In this document: in pieces, positions 38,587-50,900 of the stretch
How positions within the stretch are numbered: position 1 is the stretch's first letter
Layout: each line of letters starts with the position of its first letter
NCBI GenBank assembly: GCA_018697195.1
Contig: CM031864.1
Span: 18,670,762-18,734,761 of the forward strand
Source of the DNA: Certhia americana
Lineage: Eukaryota; Chordata; Aves; Passeriformes; Certhiidae
Direction: 5' to 3'
Length of the DNA: 64,000 nt
The notes under the pieces: model-generated
What the model saw: the letters and a program-made list of their open reading frames with translations, nothing else
What the model was told of the DNA's origin: nothing
The model's database searches: none
Made by a program: the position numbers and the translations under genes

Positions 38587-38814
38587 CACAGCCAGTGCCC
38601 GTGGCGCCTGCAGAGAGAGCTGCAGCCTCAGCTGTGTGCCTGCACAGCCCCACTGCTACTTTGCTGCCAGCTCACAACAGCCACCGGCACTGAACTCATT
38701 AGCACTGAATGCTTTATGGAAACCAAGGCCCTTGTGGCCATCCACATGTTCCTGGAGCCCGGGTGAGAGCGAGGGCAGCAGCTCTCTCTGCAGGCGCCAC
38801 GGGCACTGGCTGTG
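38587..38814. repeat. perfect 37-bp inverted repeat flanking a 154-bp spacer
   Basis: The left arm, 38,587-38,623, and the right arm, 38,778-38,814, are exact reverse complements over 37 bases (key part CAGTGCCCGTGGCGCCTGCA). Outside the right arm, on the minus strand, the sequence continues as TGTGCCCGTGCACAC, a minisatellite unit in opposite orientation. The duplication therefore copied and flipped the edge of the array together with its unique flank. A transcript could fold into a hairpin with a 37-bp stem. The spacer shows no gene. Confidence 0.93.
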
Positions 38815-38830
38815 TGTGCACGGGCACATC

Positions 38831-39260
38831 TCCTTGCTGCTGTGGATGGAGGCACACAGAGGGCTGGCTGTGTAGCTCTGGTGTCTCCAATGCCATTCTG
38901 TGTCCCAACAGTGCCTGTGAGCACAGCCCAAGTCTGCATGCTAGCCATGACTGCATAATTCACTGCAAACGGGTTTTGCTTAGGTTCCCCCAACACATGG
39001 TCTTTTCCTGTGGGTGATTCAGGGATGTGCAGGGTCAGTCTCAAGAGTGTAGTGAGGGGTGTTGGGGTAACACCTTCTCTACCTGCACTTTCCTCCCAAA
39101 GCTGCTTTGCTCTGAGATTAAATTGATTTTCTGCAAGCACTAGTGCCAAAGATCAGGCCTAGTCTCTCTTCTAGGTCTCTAATGCCTTTCTCCCTATTAG
39201 TTTTCTGATATTCAGCTATTGGAGCTTTCAGTAAGAATGCTTAGGTCTTATATATACTTT
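38831..39260. other. unique non-coding DNA
   Basis: This is a transition from the GC-rich minisatellite flank back to AT-rich sequence. Frames on the minus strand up to 173 codons (38,628-39,149) run into the inverted repeat and have no domain. No gene is supported. Confidence 0.55.
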
Positions 39261-39420
39261 GTCTGGCATATAAAACGTTTTATAAACTTTACCCATTTAA
39301 TTCTCCTACAGTGTGCAGTGTGCTGAAGTGGCATTACCTTCACTTCACCAATAAGAAGATTTACATCCAAACAAAGCCAAACTGGAAGGTCTGGGGTAAG
39401 TACTGGGCTCAAAACTCCAG
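39261..39420 (-). repeat. MIR relic, antisense
   Basis: Read on the plus strand, the landmarks of a reverse-complemented MIR appear in the right order and spacing. These are GTCTGGCATA, CCCATTTAATTCTCC, an ATTACCTTCACTTCACCAAT block (the usual 'ttatccccattttacagat' position), AAACAAAGCCAAACTGGAAGGTC, and finally GTAAGTACTGGGCTCAAAACTCCAG-type sequence near 39,396-39,420. The whole SINE apart from its extreme tRNA end seems to be represented. High divergence indicates great age. The call is by eye against the remembered family pattern. Confidence 0.58.
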
Positions 39421-40000
39421 ATGTGATGGATAACCAGCTGCCTACTTACAGTGATAGCTTGAATGGATTTATCCCACCCCAGGGTGACCCTGAAGGTCCA
39501 GTTTGGATTCCCTTATTACAGGCACCTTTTTGTTTCAGCTTTGGCTAATCCTCACTGGATGTGGGGGATTGTATTGGCCCTAGCTAAAGGCTACCCATCA
39601 TTTCAAATAAGTCAACAGGTAAGCTGACTTAGGAAAGCAAAGGGGCTCTGAACTGAAAAGGAGACATGGACCATCAACTGAAACAACTGCATGTATAGAA
39701 TTATTCAGAAGTTATCTTCTAGGTACATATGCACAGTGATGCTTCTGTCTGTAAAAGAGAAAAAAGAAGCAGCACAGCAGCTCAGGGAGGGAACAGTGCA
39801 AGTGTTGTCCACTAAATATTCCCATGACTATGGCCCAGAGGAAAGTGTCAGGGATAGGATTTATTGGCTAACTCCTGACTTGTGGTAAAGAATTGCAAGA
39901 AAGACCTCATCTCTGGTATTTAAGTAAATAAATGGGAATTCATCCTGAACCCAAACCACTTCATTTGATCTTCCTAACTCAAAAGAGCTAACTTGGTTTG

Positions 40001-40031
<31 letters not shown>

Positions 40032-42772
40032 TTCCTGGTTATTTGCCTGTGTCAGAAGGGATTATAGTGCTTAATTTATAGCCACTGTGTTGGGCTGCCT
40101 GATCAGCATCAGAACCATCTACAAACTCTAGGTTCACCTAAGCATATCAACTATGCTGTGCTGTCCTCAGCCCTGCAGAGCATTCACTGATGCTCTTGGG
40201 TTTGGAAATGGTGTCGGTGCTGCTTGGCTGGTTTGCATCTTACTCCAAGAAGCTTTTAAAGAACTCAGCTCCTGAGATAGACAGAAATTTAATTATTTAA
40301 GTGAAGCAATGTCTTGTCAGCTGAAGAGTTGGTTCAGTGTCTGTAAATATGATCAAATGCATCGAATACGGTTCAGCCTGGATTCAGAACTCTGGGAGGA
40401 GAAATCAGCTCTTACTGGACAAGAGGATTTTGTACCCAATAATTAGGCTAAATGAAGCTGTGGCACAGAATGGTGGCAAAGAGCCTCATTTTGTTGGCAT
40501 GCTATAACATCATATAATACATGAGTGTGTTGTAGTACACACAGCTTTCCCCTTCCAAAATTTTTATTACAGTCCTAACCATTGACACTTCATTCTCTGC
40601 CAATTCCTCTGCTCCCTTCTCTCATGCTGGCAAAAATATAGCAGGAGACCTAAAGCTGTAGGCCTTGGCAGGATCATGTGAATCTGCTGAACACATACAT
40701 GCTGATTAATTCATTGCCTTAGCAACTGGAAAGTCTCAGATTATTCTTCCTTGTTTATTGGCCCTTTCAGAGCTAATGTGAGCAGTAATGATCATGCACG
40801 GGCAAAACACAGCATCCATTAACTGACTGCACCTGCAAGGGCCAAAAAACTCCTTTAATCCCAAAAGATTACCTGTTTCACACAAGTCAGATAGGTATTC
40901 CTTGGAACACCAGCCCAACAGCCACACTACATATGCTGACTGTACATGTCACTCAGATAAATTTTACATGATGGCACAAGTGTCCTTGTACAACAGTTTC
41001 CCTTTGCTTTGTGGGCATGCACGTGATTACTCAATGTGCAAGGGAGGAAGGAATCTGACTTTTGGAATGCAAGTGTGCAGGTAGAACCCTTGATTGTGCA
41101 ATTCACCTTTGTTTCTTTGCAGAAAGCTCGAGGATCTGCAGAGGAAGAGATGCCCCGGGTGTCACTGTAAGCAGGGCACATGGGTGCCTGTCTGGTGTAT
41201 TGACCATTGGCAGCAGTCTCACAAGTCCCCTGCCATATGTAAGGTGGCAGCTGGAGCTCAGTGACACAGCCCTGTGCAGCGTGGGCTCGTGGCACTGGTG
41301 GCCATGCAGCCTTGGCTGCCGTGCTGCAGGAGAAGCTGTGCTGACAGCTCCCTGCTCCCCTGGAAGAGCCTAATGAGGGAAGTGCAGATGGGCTCGCTGG
41401 GTAGTGAGTAAACACGGCAAAAGGAGCTGGTTCAATAGATGGGGATGTCTCCATTCAAGTGCAAATATTATGTTCATGTTTCATTCTTTTGATTTAGCTT
41501 TTATAGTGCTTATTAAAACAACATTCTTGGCTGAACCCTCACTGCCTGATGAGTGTGTTCCTTGACTCAAAGTCCAAGAATGAAAATTTCTCCAGCTCTG
41601 CTGTAATGGATCATGGCAGCTCTAGACTACTTTTCATAGTCTTTTAGAACTTCTGAATGGTTTTCACTCTAGAGTGATGCCCTGTCCCTCATTCAGGTAA
41701 TTTTGTTACTGAGGGCATCTAAGAGAAGTAATTGGATTGCCTGATTCTCCAAGCTGTCTTTCATCTAGATTCAAAGGCTGTCACACAAGCATCTACACAT
41801 ACATCAGTCCTAATAGAAGCCCTGTCTGTTTCTTCAAGAAGACTTTCCAGAAAGTCTCCTTTTCTCCACCAATCCATGGTTGTGGGCTCCCTGTGTAGCT
41901 GTCCTCATACAATGCATAGTGCTTTAATACCCTGAAAATTCACAGGGAAAAACCACTCCTCCCTTTCTTTGGCCTGGTAACTTTCAAGATCTGCCAGCCT
42001 TGTGGCAGATTCTCCTGCCTGTTTTGGGCAGTCCACACCAGCAAAGGGTCCTGTCATTCCTGGAAAGCACAGGAAGGTCCCAGAGCTCATGTGACTTTCT
42101 CTTGGAGACCTACAACATTTTCACCACCTCTAAAGTAGCTGCTTCTCTATTTTTCTATTTTTATGTAAACACAAGCTTCCCATTGGTAAACTCTGAGTTT
42201 AAACATCTAAGTGCTGTCAGGAGGAGCCTAAGTTTTCTTCAAGGCAATTAGGTGACTCATCACTGTGTTCTTTCTTTGGCTGCATGGAGCAAAGTCAATT
42301 CTCCCATGGCTGGATGAAGCCAACCCCTGGCCATCCTTCTATGATTAAGCCCAATACAAATGCCTACAAACATTTCCCAGACTGAGCTCAGAAACGTGCT
42401 CCTTGCCACATAGCCACCGTATTAAAGGTGTTGAAGTGCACGTTGTGTAAGCCTGAGGGAATGTACAGAACTAATGAAAGGAATGCTGCGTACTCCAGAC
42501 TTTTTAGACTACGACATGAAAGAGCATCTGGATTTCTTCACAGACTATTTTTTCATTTCTGTGAAAGCTCTGATTCTATATTTACTAATAAATAAGTAAC
42601 AGCCTCTTACTCTGGTGAGACAATTCCATACTGGGAGATTTACTTTACATTTGCAACTGCTGGCTATCATGGATAGATATGGTTTAAGGGTATTGGTTTT
42701 GAAGGCAGGTATTTTTCCCTACATACTCCTTCCACTGCCCATCTTAAAAGATGCACCATTTCTTGTGAGTTT
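39421..42772. other. unique non-coding DNA
   Basis: No supported gene. A 175-codon minus-strand frame at 40,927-41,454 overlaps a plus-strand frame of 103 codons, and neither has a domain signature. A slightly GC-richer patch at 41.15-41.4 kb does not keep CpGs in number. The sequence near 42,310-42,355 faintly recalls a CR1 3' end but is too degenerate to call. Confidence 0.6.
40009..40033. repeat. poly-T, 25 bases
   Basis: Twenty-five consecutive T residues. On the minus strand this would be a poly-A tail, but no retroposon body or target-site duplication could be recognised beside it. Confidence 0.9.
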
Positions 42773-42864
42773 AAAAAAAAAAAAAAAACAAAACAAAACA
42801 AAACAAACCCAACCCAACCAACCAACCAACCAAACCCCAAACAAACAAAAATAACAACAAAAAT
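42773..42864. repeat. compound A / CAAAA / CCAA / CAAA repeat
   Basis: Sixteen A residues pass into CAAAA repeats, then AACCC and AACC repeats, then CAAA and ACAAA units. The gradual drift from poly-A into C-interrupted units is typical of an old A-tract evolving by slippage and point mutation. A retroposon upstream that could have supplied a poly-A tail was not recognised. Confidence 0.92.
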
Positions 42865-43691
42865 TGAGTTTCAGTCTATGGTTTTTATGAAAAGAATGTG
42901 ATGCATCCTGGAACTCAGAGACTACTGGGGTTGTATTAATTGATGTCCAGAGATGAGGAAGTCTTCTATTTTAAATCAGTCCTCCTCCTGCAAAAAGCAT
43001 GGAATAGGAAGAGGGGCAGAATACCAGGTAAATGTTGCCATGGGCCAAAGGACTCTCCCCTTCCCTAGAGCTCCTTTTGGAAACAAGCAGCTATCAAATC
43101 AAAACATATTTACTTGATGAAACCAGTAGAGAAAAGACTGATGTTTGCAAATGCCACAGTGCAAACAACAAATTTTGCCTCTAATAGATTGGTTCCCCCC
43201 AGTATATTTTAATGTTTTTTTAATGGTTAGAATATGGGCAGGGGGAAAAGCCAATGTTTTAGAAGCTCCCCTCAGCCAGATAAAGGTGAGGAATTAATGC
43301 TGTTTCAAGTCAATGCTCTTCCAAAACAACTCTGATAATAGTAGTTAGTTAATCTTTCTGTTTATGCCTGTTTGTGGAAGATCACATTGGGTTTGTCTTC
43401 AGCCTGGTTACCTTGCACAGCACAGAAAGCCCAGCTTAAATACTTATTTTGGTCAAGCAGCACTTCAGAAAATTACTCATGCTGCCTTTGAAAGCTCTGC
43501 CTGTTTTACAAAGGGGGGAAGGGGGAGAATGCTTAAAAGTCAATGATATGAAACTAACTAGATGTATTTGAAATATTGATTACATATATCTTCTGGAATA
43601 GGGTAATGGATATTCCTAGATGCTATATGCATGTTTATATGTCTCTGAAATGTTTGATTAATGTGCACCTAATCTTTCTTTCTGTTAATAG

Positions 43692-43764
43692 ACCATCATA
43701 TTTCTTACTAAGAAATGAATTATTCGACCACTGGTACAAGTGGCTGAGAGAAGACCATTTATAA
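43692..43764 (+). other. possible 3'-terminal coding exon (unproven)
   Basis: A good acceptor (pyrimidine-rich CTTTCTTTCTGTTAATAG, AG at 43,690-43,691) is followed by 23 open codons and a TAA stop. They encode PSYFLLRNELFDHWYKWLRE and then DHL. The aromatic and charged pattern looks like a helical protein C-terminus. The nearest AATAAA on the plus strand is at 44,819, about 1 kb downstream, compatible with a 3' UTR. I do not recognise the protein and cannot identify any upstream exon in the window, so it may be a chance combination. Confidence 0.17.
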
Positions 43765-45215
43765 TGCTGCATCTTCAGCTAGTGTTTCTTCAGCAAGTAA
43801 TCTTTGACCTGGAAAACTGTTTCACTGAAAATGACTAATTTTGCCAATTTTATTTTTTGCTTTGAATATGTTTTTCTGGTGGCAGTTTAATCTATCCTAA
43901 AAGACTTATTTTATACCTTACAATATTGGTAAAATATAAATAGAAAATAGACAAAGAAAAAACTTTATGAAGTAAAACTTCAATTCCATTTGCGGAGATG
44001 TTATCCCAGAAGTCTGAATTTGGAAGTGCAAAGTGATGTATTGGTAAAAAAAGTTTAAAAAACCTAAACAAACCAAAAAAAAAAAAAAAAAAGACAACTC
44101 AGGACTGACTAACTCATGCTTTTCTTTGTTCATAAAATATATTTTCATTCTACACTGGTTTTGAGTTTGGTTTCCATTTTTATTTTACGATTATCTCACG
44201 TTGGAGTTTTTTCATGATTTTCTATACCACTTGTTTCAAACAACACCACTTTTCACATCTCTCTTAAAATTGCTTATTGAGGAGATTCAACAGAGCACAG
44301 GTACTGATAACAACAGTTGCTCTCTGCCAGCCTTGTCTGTATCAGCCCCAATCTTGCCATTAAGGCTCTATAAGCAGCACTTCTGTATGCAGTGATTTTC
44401 AAAATTACAGTGCTAAACTTCAAGAAATGGGGATGTTCACATTTGGTCGTAGGCTCAGCTGGATGTACTGAGTATTATGCAGGCAAGCAAACCATGACAA
44501 GCCACAAGTGTGGGACTGGGTGAATGTGGAACGGCTGCTGAGGGTAAGTTTGCTCCTTGGCAACTTTTATAAGAGAAACTGAGCATTTGCATTTGTAGTT
44601 TTTAGAGCTCAGTAAAGATCAGTAAGTAACTAATGCAAAGGTCCAAACACTCTGAGTTTGGGTCATAGCCCTGAAGACAAGTCCTAGTTCCAAATTCTTC
44701 TTTCAACCCTCAAGTAAAAAGTAGCAATTTGGAATTTCCATCCACTTTAATGAATTTCATAGATTTCAGCCCATCCCACATCTGACATTCAAAGCCCTTT
44801 ACAGAGTATTGAGTTGTCAATAAAAAGCAGAAGCATTTTAAAATGCAGACCTTTTGCTTTGAAAATAGAAAACACCCACTGAATCCACCTATCAGTAAAA
44901 TCTAGCCTTGCATTGACTTAAACATCAGTCTGGGGATGCTTGGGCCTTTTCTGCACTTGATTTTTCCCTGGAATGACAAGAAGTAGCAGTAGGTTGCATA
45001 GTATCTGTTGGCTTTGACATGGAGCTTTTTGATCCATTTTATGGATTAAAGTTCTTCCTATTGTGTCAACTCTGACTTTTGTAAAGCAGAAGAGGAGAAC
45101 TTTAAATAAGGCTTTCCTCCTATCCCTCTCTTCAACTCTCTCCAGACCTTAGACCTCCCAAGGGCTTTCAGAAGTAGGGGAAAAGAAATAACGTTTTCCC
45201 TGGCTGGAGAAGGGT

Positions 45216-45245
45216 ACAATAGATGTGATCACAATAGATGTGATC
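45216..45245. repeat. 15-bp tandem duplication
   Basis: ACAATAGATGTGATC is repeated twice head to tail with no mismatch. Confidence 0.95.
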
Positions 45246-47766
45246 AGACTCTTAATAAGATATTTTAGGACCTCTGTTAAAAGGAAAGAGGAAGGGGGAG
45301 GAGGAATTTTCCAGAAACCATCTGTGTAGCAAGAGCAAAAGATTATGCACAGGTGGAGCAGGTGAGATAATGAACTCCTGCCCCACTCCTTCTTACTCTT
45401 CCTCTTCTTCCCCCCATGCTGTTATTTGGGAAGGTGATAAACTCTCTGGTGGTGAAAAATGTCAAGGAAAGTGTTTGGTTACTTTCTTGAAGACGTGATT
45501 TTGTAATTCAGCCAGCTATTTCAGAGCTGAGAGAGTTGGGAAGGAGCAGCTGTACCTGCCCAGGGAGTGAGGAAGTACTTGTGTTAAGGGCTGATATTGG
45601 TACCTTTTAGCTGTGCAGGTACTGTAATTAGCTATGTGTACTTAGCAAATGAAAGGGAAAACAGTCTTCTTATTGTAGCAAAAAAAAAAAAAAAAAAGGG
45701 TCATTGGTTTTTATTCTCAAAAGCTTCTGATGAAATAGAGAAGAATCTCTGTGAGAATCATCCACTTCTTTCACATTAAAAACATTTCAAAACATTACCA
45801 TCTATACCATTGCCATCTAAAAACCTGGGGTAAATCTCTGTTCTATGTTTTGCAGCATAAGAAATGCAGGAGAAACTGGAGAGGGTCTGACCTCCAGTGA
45901 AGACAATTCTGCTCTGGTAAGCCATGCTCCTCTGGTTTGCAAAGGAATCAGAGGGAGATGATGTAAGAAATTGTTTCTGGAGATTTCTAGTCCTCTCTGG
46001 TTTGAAACTGGCCTATACTTTGATACAAAGAAGAAAAAAGCAGATTTTATTATTTAAGAAAGATAGCTCCTAAGAGTTTTTGACAAGCTCAATACTAAAA
46101 AGGGAAAAGAAGCATTGAGGATAGCACAGGAAGCTTTCAAAAATTGGTTATTACAGGAAACGTTATTGTAAAGTACATTTCTCTTAAGAACATGCAAAAA
46201 TGTTCTCTTATCCATTTTGCTGCCTTACTGCTAAGGTCTGGCAGAGGCAACTTCTAAAGTGCAGCCCCTGTAGTTGAGGTGACGTTGAAGCCCTCTGGGA
46301 CTGTGGATGCTGGGCTGGGTGCTTTTTGTCCTGAGCTGGGTGCTTGGTCCTGTTGATCAAAGGGAATGAACGACACCAAGCAAGAAGCCTTTTCCTGAAG
46401 GCCCCAGCTCCTACAGGCTCCTTGGAACTGTTCCTCCCCTCGCTGGCTTGGCACTGAGCAGGACCCTCCTCACCAGGGTGTGAGGTGGTGTCAGCATGTG
46501 CTTCAGGATGGCACAATGAGCTGCTAATTAATGGAAGGAAAAGGCATCTGCTGAGGGAGTGCCTGACTAATCCATATTGGAGAAAAAGACGGTGTATGAA
46601 GCCTCTAAATTTAGCACAACTTTAGGAAAGTGTGTTTTTCTTCAGTCTTGCTTGTGAGTCGACAGCTCTTGACATCCAATAAAGCTGAAGGAAAACCTGG
46701 AAAAGCAATGCTAAGCTTTTGACTGAAAAGTTCAGACACAAGAGGCAGAGAAATGCAGACGCTTTGTTTTCCTCCATGCTCAGATGCTTAAAATTTTTCA
46801 TTTTTGATCTGTGATATGTTCATAGCCTCTCCTGAGAGAAAGCCCCAGCACCACAGCTGGGCCTTGGCTCTGGGCACGAGCCAGCACTGGAGCAGCTGAG
46901 CTGTGCTTATGTTCCCAAGGGCTGGGGGGACAGCAGCCCCAGACAGTGCCCATAGCCCAGGGAAACATGATGGCATGGGAGCAGCAGGCAAACCTGCAAG
47001 ATGGAGCTCAGCACCTGCTTCCAGTGTGGAGTAAGAGGCACCTTCCCACAGAGGCAGGTTTTACCTCCCTGGAAATCAGTTTGCCACCATTTCTCTCTTC
47101 AACAGATTCTTCTCTTGCATTCATATTGATCTGTTCCACTTGGTTTGGTTTTAGAAATAACTTTTTTATGCATGCAGCTTCTAACCCTTGGGTCCCTGCT
47201 TGTCACTCCTCAGCAGCCAAGGAAGGGCAGGCATCCTGTGGTTGCTCAGGCTGTAGGGACCACTGAAAAAAAAGATTGTAAGGGGGTATTTATGCTAAGA
47301 GTAATGAATATCAGCTATTCCAGAGGGAAAACTTAACTGGGTATTTAGGCACCCAGTCTGATAAATAATGATTGAAATGTTCATCATGGTAAATGATCAT
47401 AATTTTCCTTAATTAACTTCTGTTACCTCCCCTTCCTCTCCAGTGCAGCTATAAGCAGAAAGGAGACATGGGTCTCTGTAAAGTGTCCTACAGAAAGCTT
47501 CCTGTAAGGCCTGCACATGTCACAAATCAAGCTTTTTGTCCCATGCCCCCTCAGGTAGAAGGTGTTTAAAATGACAGTGAAACATCAGAAATAAGAAAGG
47601 ATAGGTTTTTTTCCCTTCCTTACTGGTTTCTGAGAAGTGTGATTTATAAGCTGTCAATCATTTCCAATGATCTCAGTCCAGTGTTTATTCAAAAATCATG
47701 TTTGGTGTAGCTGAAAGTGTTGTTACTAACTGATGAGCAAGTCTGAATGCTGAGAATGAGAAATGA

Positions 47767-47979
47767 TTGGCATTCTTTAAGGTAAAGGGGGAGATTCTTC
47801 ATCCAGCAGAATCTGCCACTGCAACAGATGCTGTTATAGCTTCTGACACTGATCGTGATGAGTGGTGTGTAATGTCAGTAAAAGATGAGAGGCTACAACA
47901 ACAAAGTGAAAAAGAAGCCTCTGAACACGAATCCCATAGCACCCTGGTAGCAGTTAATAGCCATGACTTCCCTGGCTAG
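47767..47979 (+). other. protein-like open frame of 70 codons (unproven)
   Basis: The frame runs from an ATG to a TAG and has unusually protein-like composition for this window. It is acidic and polar, rich in Glu, Asp, Ser and Ala, with pieces such as AESATATDAVIASDTDRDEW and SVKDERLQQQSEKEASEHES, as in a disordered or coiled-coil segment. There is no strong promoter, splice acceptor or CpG-rich start. The AAG|GTAAAG at its beginning would be a donor rather than an acceptor. It could be a small exon, a fragment of an old processed pseudogene or chance. The family is not recognised. Confidence 0.15.
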
Positions 47980-50900
47980 AAATATGACTTTAAAAGGTCA
48001 GGCATATATTGGTTAACTTCTCACCTATTCAGTAAATAATCACAAGAACTTGCTAATTAGTGCTCTATTATTATTTTACTCTAGGTTATTTTTTCTTTTT
48101 AATAATTTTGGTCCCATTTTTCCTATGGCTTTTGGCAAATATTGCTTGGTTCTCTTTTTATTGCAGGTTCTCCTTTTGGTTAAATATAGTAGATATTTAC
48201 AGAGAATAATTCATAGCAGAACTGCACTGAATACTGTGATGCACTCAGGGGTAATGCTGCATTTTGGGCATCTTGCTAGCAATATCAAACAGCAAGTCTC
48301 TATGTGCAGTTATAAACTTTGTCCCTAGGTATGAACAGGTTTAGGTTTCATACCCGCTCCCTCATTTTGCTACAGAGAGTCCCTTGCCAGGTGTAGTAGA
48401 GCAACTTGTGCCTAATGAAAGCACCCAGGAAGCTGTTTGCAGTTGGATCAGGACTCTCTCAAGGAAATCTCCCCTGAGCAAGGAACCTTGAGTCACCATG
48501 AATGAAGGTCCTTTTGGAGAGTAGCCTTTCTCACTAAACCCCAAAAACTGTTGATAGTGTTCACTTAATGAACTATTATGTCATCTGCTAGATGACAGAG
48601 TGGGTGGATTTTTTCTGTTGTCCCTCTTTCTGGAGGGATGTTCAGCTTTAATCCATGATCTAACTCTTGTCTTCTCAGCTTTATTCTTACAAGTGGAATT
48701 AAAGTCTCTAAATTGTTCTGTAAGTTTTACAAATATTTACACTGCTGCAATGTGTAAATCAGTCCCTTGTATACGTTAGTAGTAAAGCTTGATGTGGCTA
48801 TATCCAGGTCTCTTGACAGTTGTGCACATGCTAAAAATGAAGTGAGATGAGATCCAGGGCTGAAATGTGACACACACACCCACACCCCTCCTTGACAGCC
48901 CACAGTGCTGTGGCCATGTGCTTGTCCCTGAGTGGAGATGTGGCCCTGGTCCTGTGATGGGGATGTGTTGCTCTGTTTGCTCCTCCAGTGTGCCACCCCC
49001 ATGGGTGCCCCTCATCTCTGCCTCACAAGGATGGAGCCCACACCTTCAGGGGGGCTTGACTGATGACCAGGCACCCATGGGCACTGCTCAGGAGCCAGCC
49101 CTTGCCTCTGCTGCCAGCAGGGAAATGCCACAAGGCAGAACAGGGTCGCCTCCACTTCTGCCCTTCATTTCTCATCCTTCTCTTTTTGTTCCTTTGTGCT
49201 TCAACTTCTTTAACTGCTTGCTGTTGGACTCTGGGATATCATAACTGTTTTCTTGAAATGCAAGGACTCTCAGTGTTGCCTATTTGGGTGCAGTGTGTTC
49301 AACAATTCAATTTTTCTTCATAAAAGTGCTTTTCCTCGCATAATGAATTTCACATGAGTTGTTCCAGGAGCTACAGCAAATCCAGTTTGAATATACATGT
49401 TTTCATATGTTAAGCATTAAAAAACCCCACTATCTTCTTCCTTATTTTTCTCTTTTCCAATTTTGTTTCCTCTGTGTCTGGGATTTGTGCCTATATCTGT
49501 CTACGCTCAGGAGGTGCTGGGGATCCAGATTCTGAAGGGCTGGATTACTGCTTCCCCCTCTCTTCTGTTGTAGTGCCTCATGAAAATAGCTGTGGAGCTG
49601 GGTGGTAGGATCTGGGTATGTTTTAAGTGGTAACTGCTGCATTAGTCATGCTTAATGCCTGTAATCAACAACACTATTTTTGTCTCCCAGTAGTGCAGAG
49701 GGTTTGTTGCAGTGTTTTTGGGGTTTTTGCCTCCTGGATGTCCATGAGCCAGGACACATAATTCATTTTCTTTCCCTCCCATTTTGGGGTGTTTGGCCTA
49801 AGCTCAGGGTTTTGCTCCCCAAGGACCATGCTGTGATCTGTAAAGCATTTTCACCTGGGCCATAGGAACTGGTGCAGGGCGTCTCTCCCAAGGTTACCAG
49901 CCTGCTGGTGGATGTCTGGGCCCGTCCTGTGTTCCCATGCCATTAGCTCTGAGTGTTTTGAGCTGCCTGCTGCACAGTGCCTGGAGCTGCGGATATTTCA
50001 GCCCGTGAATTCCACAGTCCTCCCAGCACTGAGGCTGACACTGTACCTTCTGCCCAAGGCAGGAGGCAGGGGGACAACATTTTAGTTATTTGTTAGTGAG
50101 ACACAGACAAATAAAACTTTTCAGAAGGCCTCTAGCAGAAGCCTGGTAAGGCACCATTTCTCCCCTCCCAGCTGTGATTGCTGCTAGGTGCTGTGACTTT
50201 CTGGAGTTTCTGTTGCAGTCTGCACACCAAACAAGGCTTCCCTTCCTACTCCAGCCTTCCCTTCGGGAATTGTCCCTAGTTCAAAGACTCCTCTGTAGGT
50301 CCATGAGCTTTCAAAGAAGACCTTTCCTTTGTATGGCAGCTTTGATACAAATGAACCTCGGAAGTTTAACTGCCAGATAAAAGTAGAGTGCATTAACCCC
50401 CACAATTGCTCTAATGAAGCCAGGGTGAAGTTGTGAAGTCTGGGTCACAACTAATGGATGAGCCATTAACACCTCCCAGGCACAACAGCACTTAAAAATA
50501 TCAAACAGAAAATGCATTTAGTGACTTTCAGGTGCAGAGCTGGTCACGGTGTTTTCAGAGCAAACCATCACGAAAAGATTGCAATTTCATTGCCTCTCCC
50601 CTACTCTGCTTCCTGCCCTACATGTATTTACATTTAAGGTCAACTCTTCACAGGAAGATTTTTGCCATCATGAATCTGCCAGATGGCAGGTAACATTTGT
50701 CTAAGTGTTTAACACTTCAAGAACTCATGTTGATCTAGAAACTTTATTTACAAACTTCAGTTCTGACTAACAGTTCTGTACTGGCAGGCATTATTGCTGG
50801 GTTATTCACTGAATTTATATCAGAAAGGTTTGAGGTTCTAGTCTCTCTCTGAAAGGATATACTGCTGAATGAGGTAATTTTTTCCTCTGACACCAAGAGA

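Noticed and set aside
37913..38766. Open frames of 239-260 codons on both strands across the minisatellite
   Set aside because: They arise because the 22/23-bp unit has no stop codon in several frames. They exist on both strands at once and cross an assembly gap.
40009..40033. Poly-T as the poly-A tail of a minus-strand retroposon or processed pseudogene
   Set aside because: No open frame, gene-like body or flanking target-site duplication could be found next to it.
40927..41454. 175-codon minus-strand frame
   Set aside because: No recognisable domain, overlapped by another open frame on the plus strand, no CpG-rich start.
42300..42360. Possible degenerate CR1 tail (TTCTATGATT with GGCTGGATG upstream)
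   Set aside because: Spacing does not fit the element and the intermediate sequence is missing.
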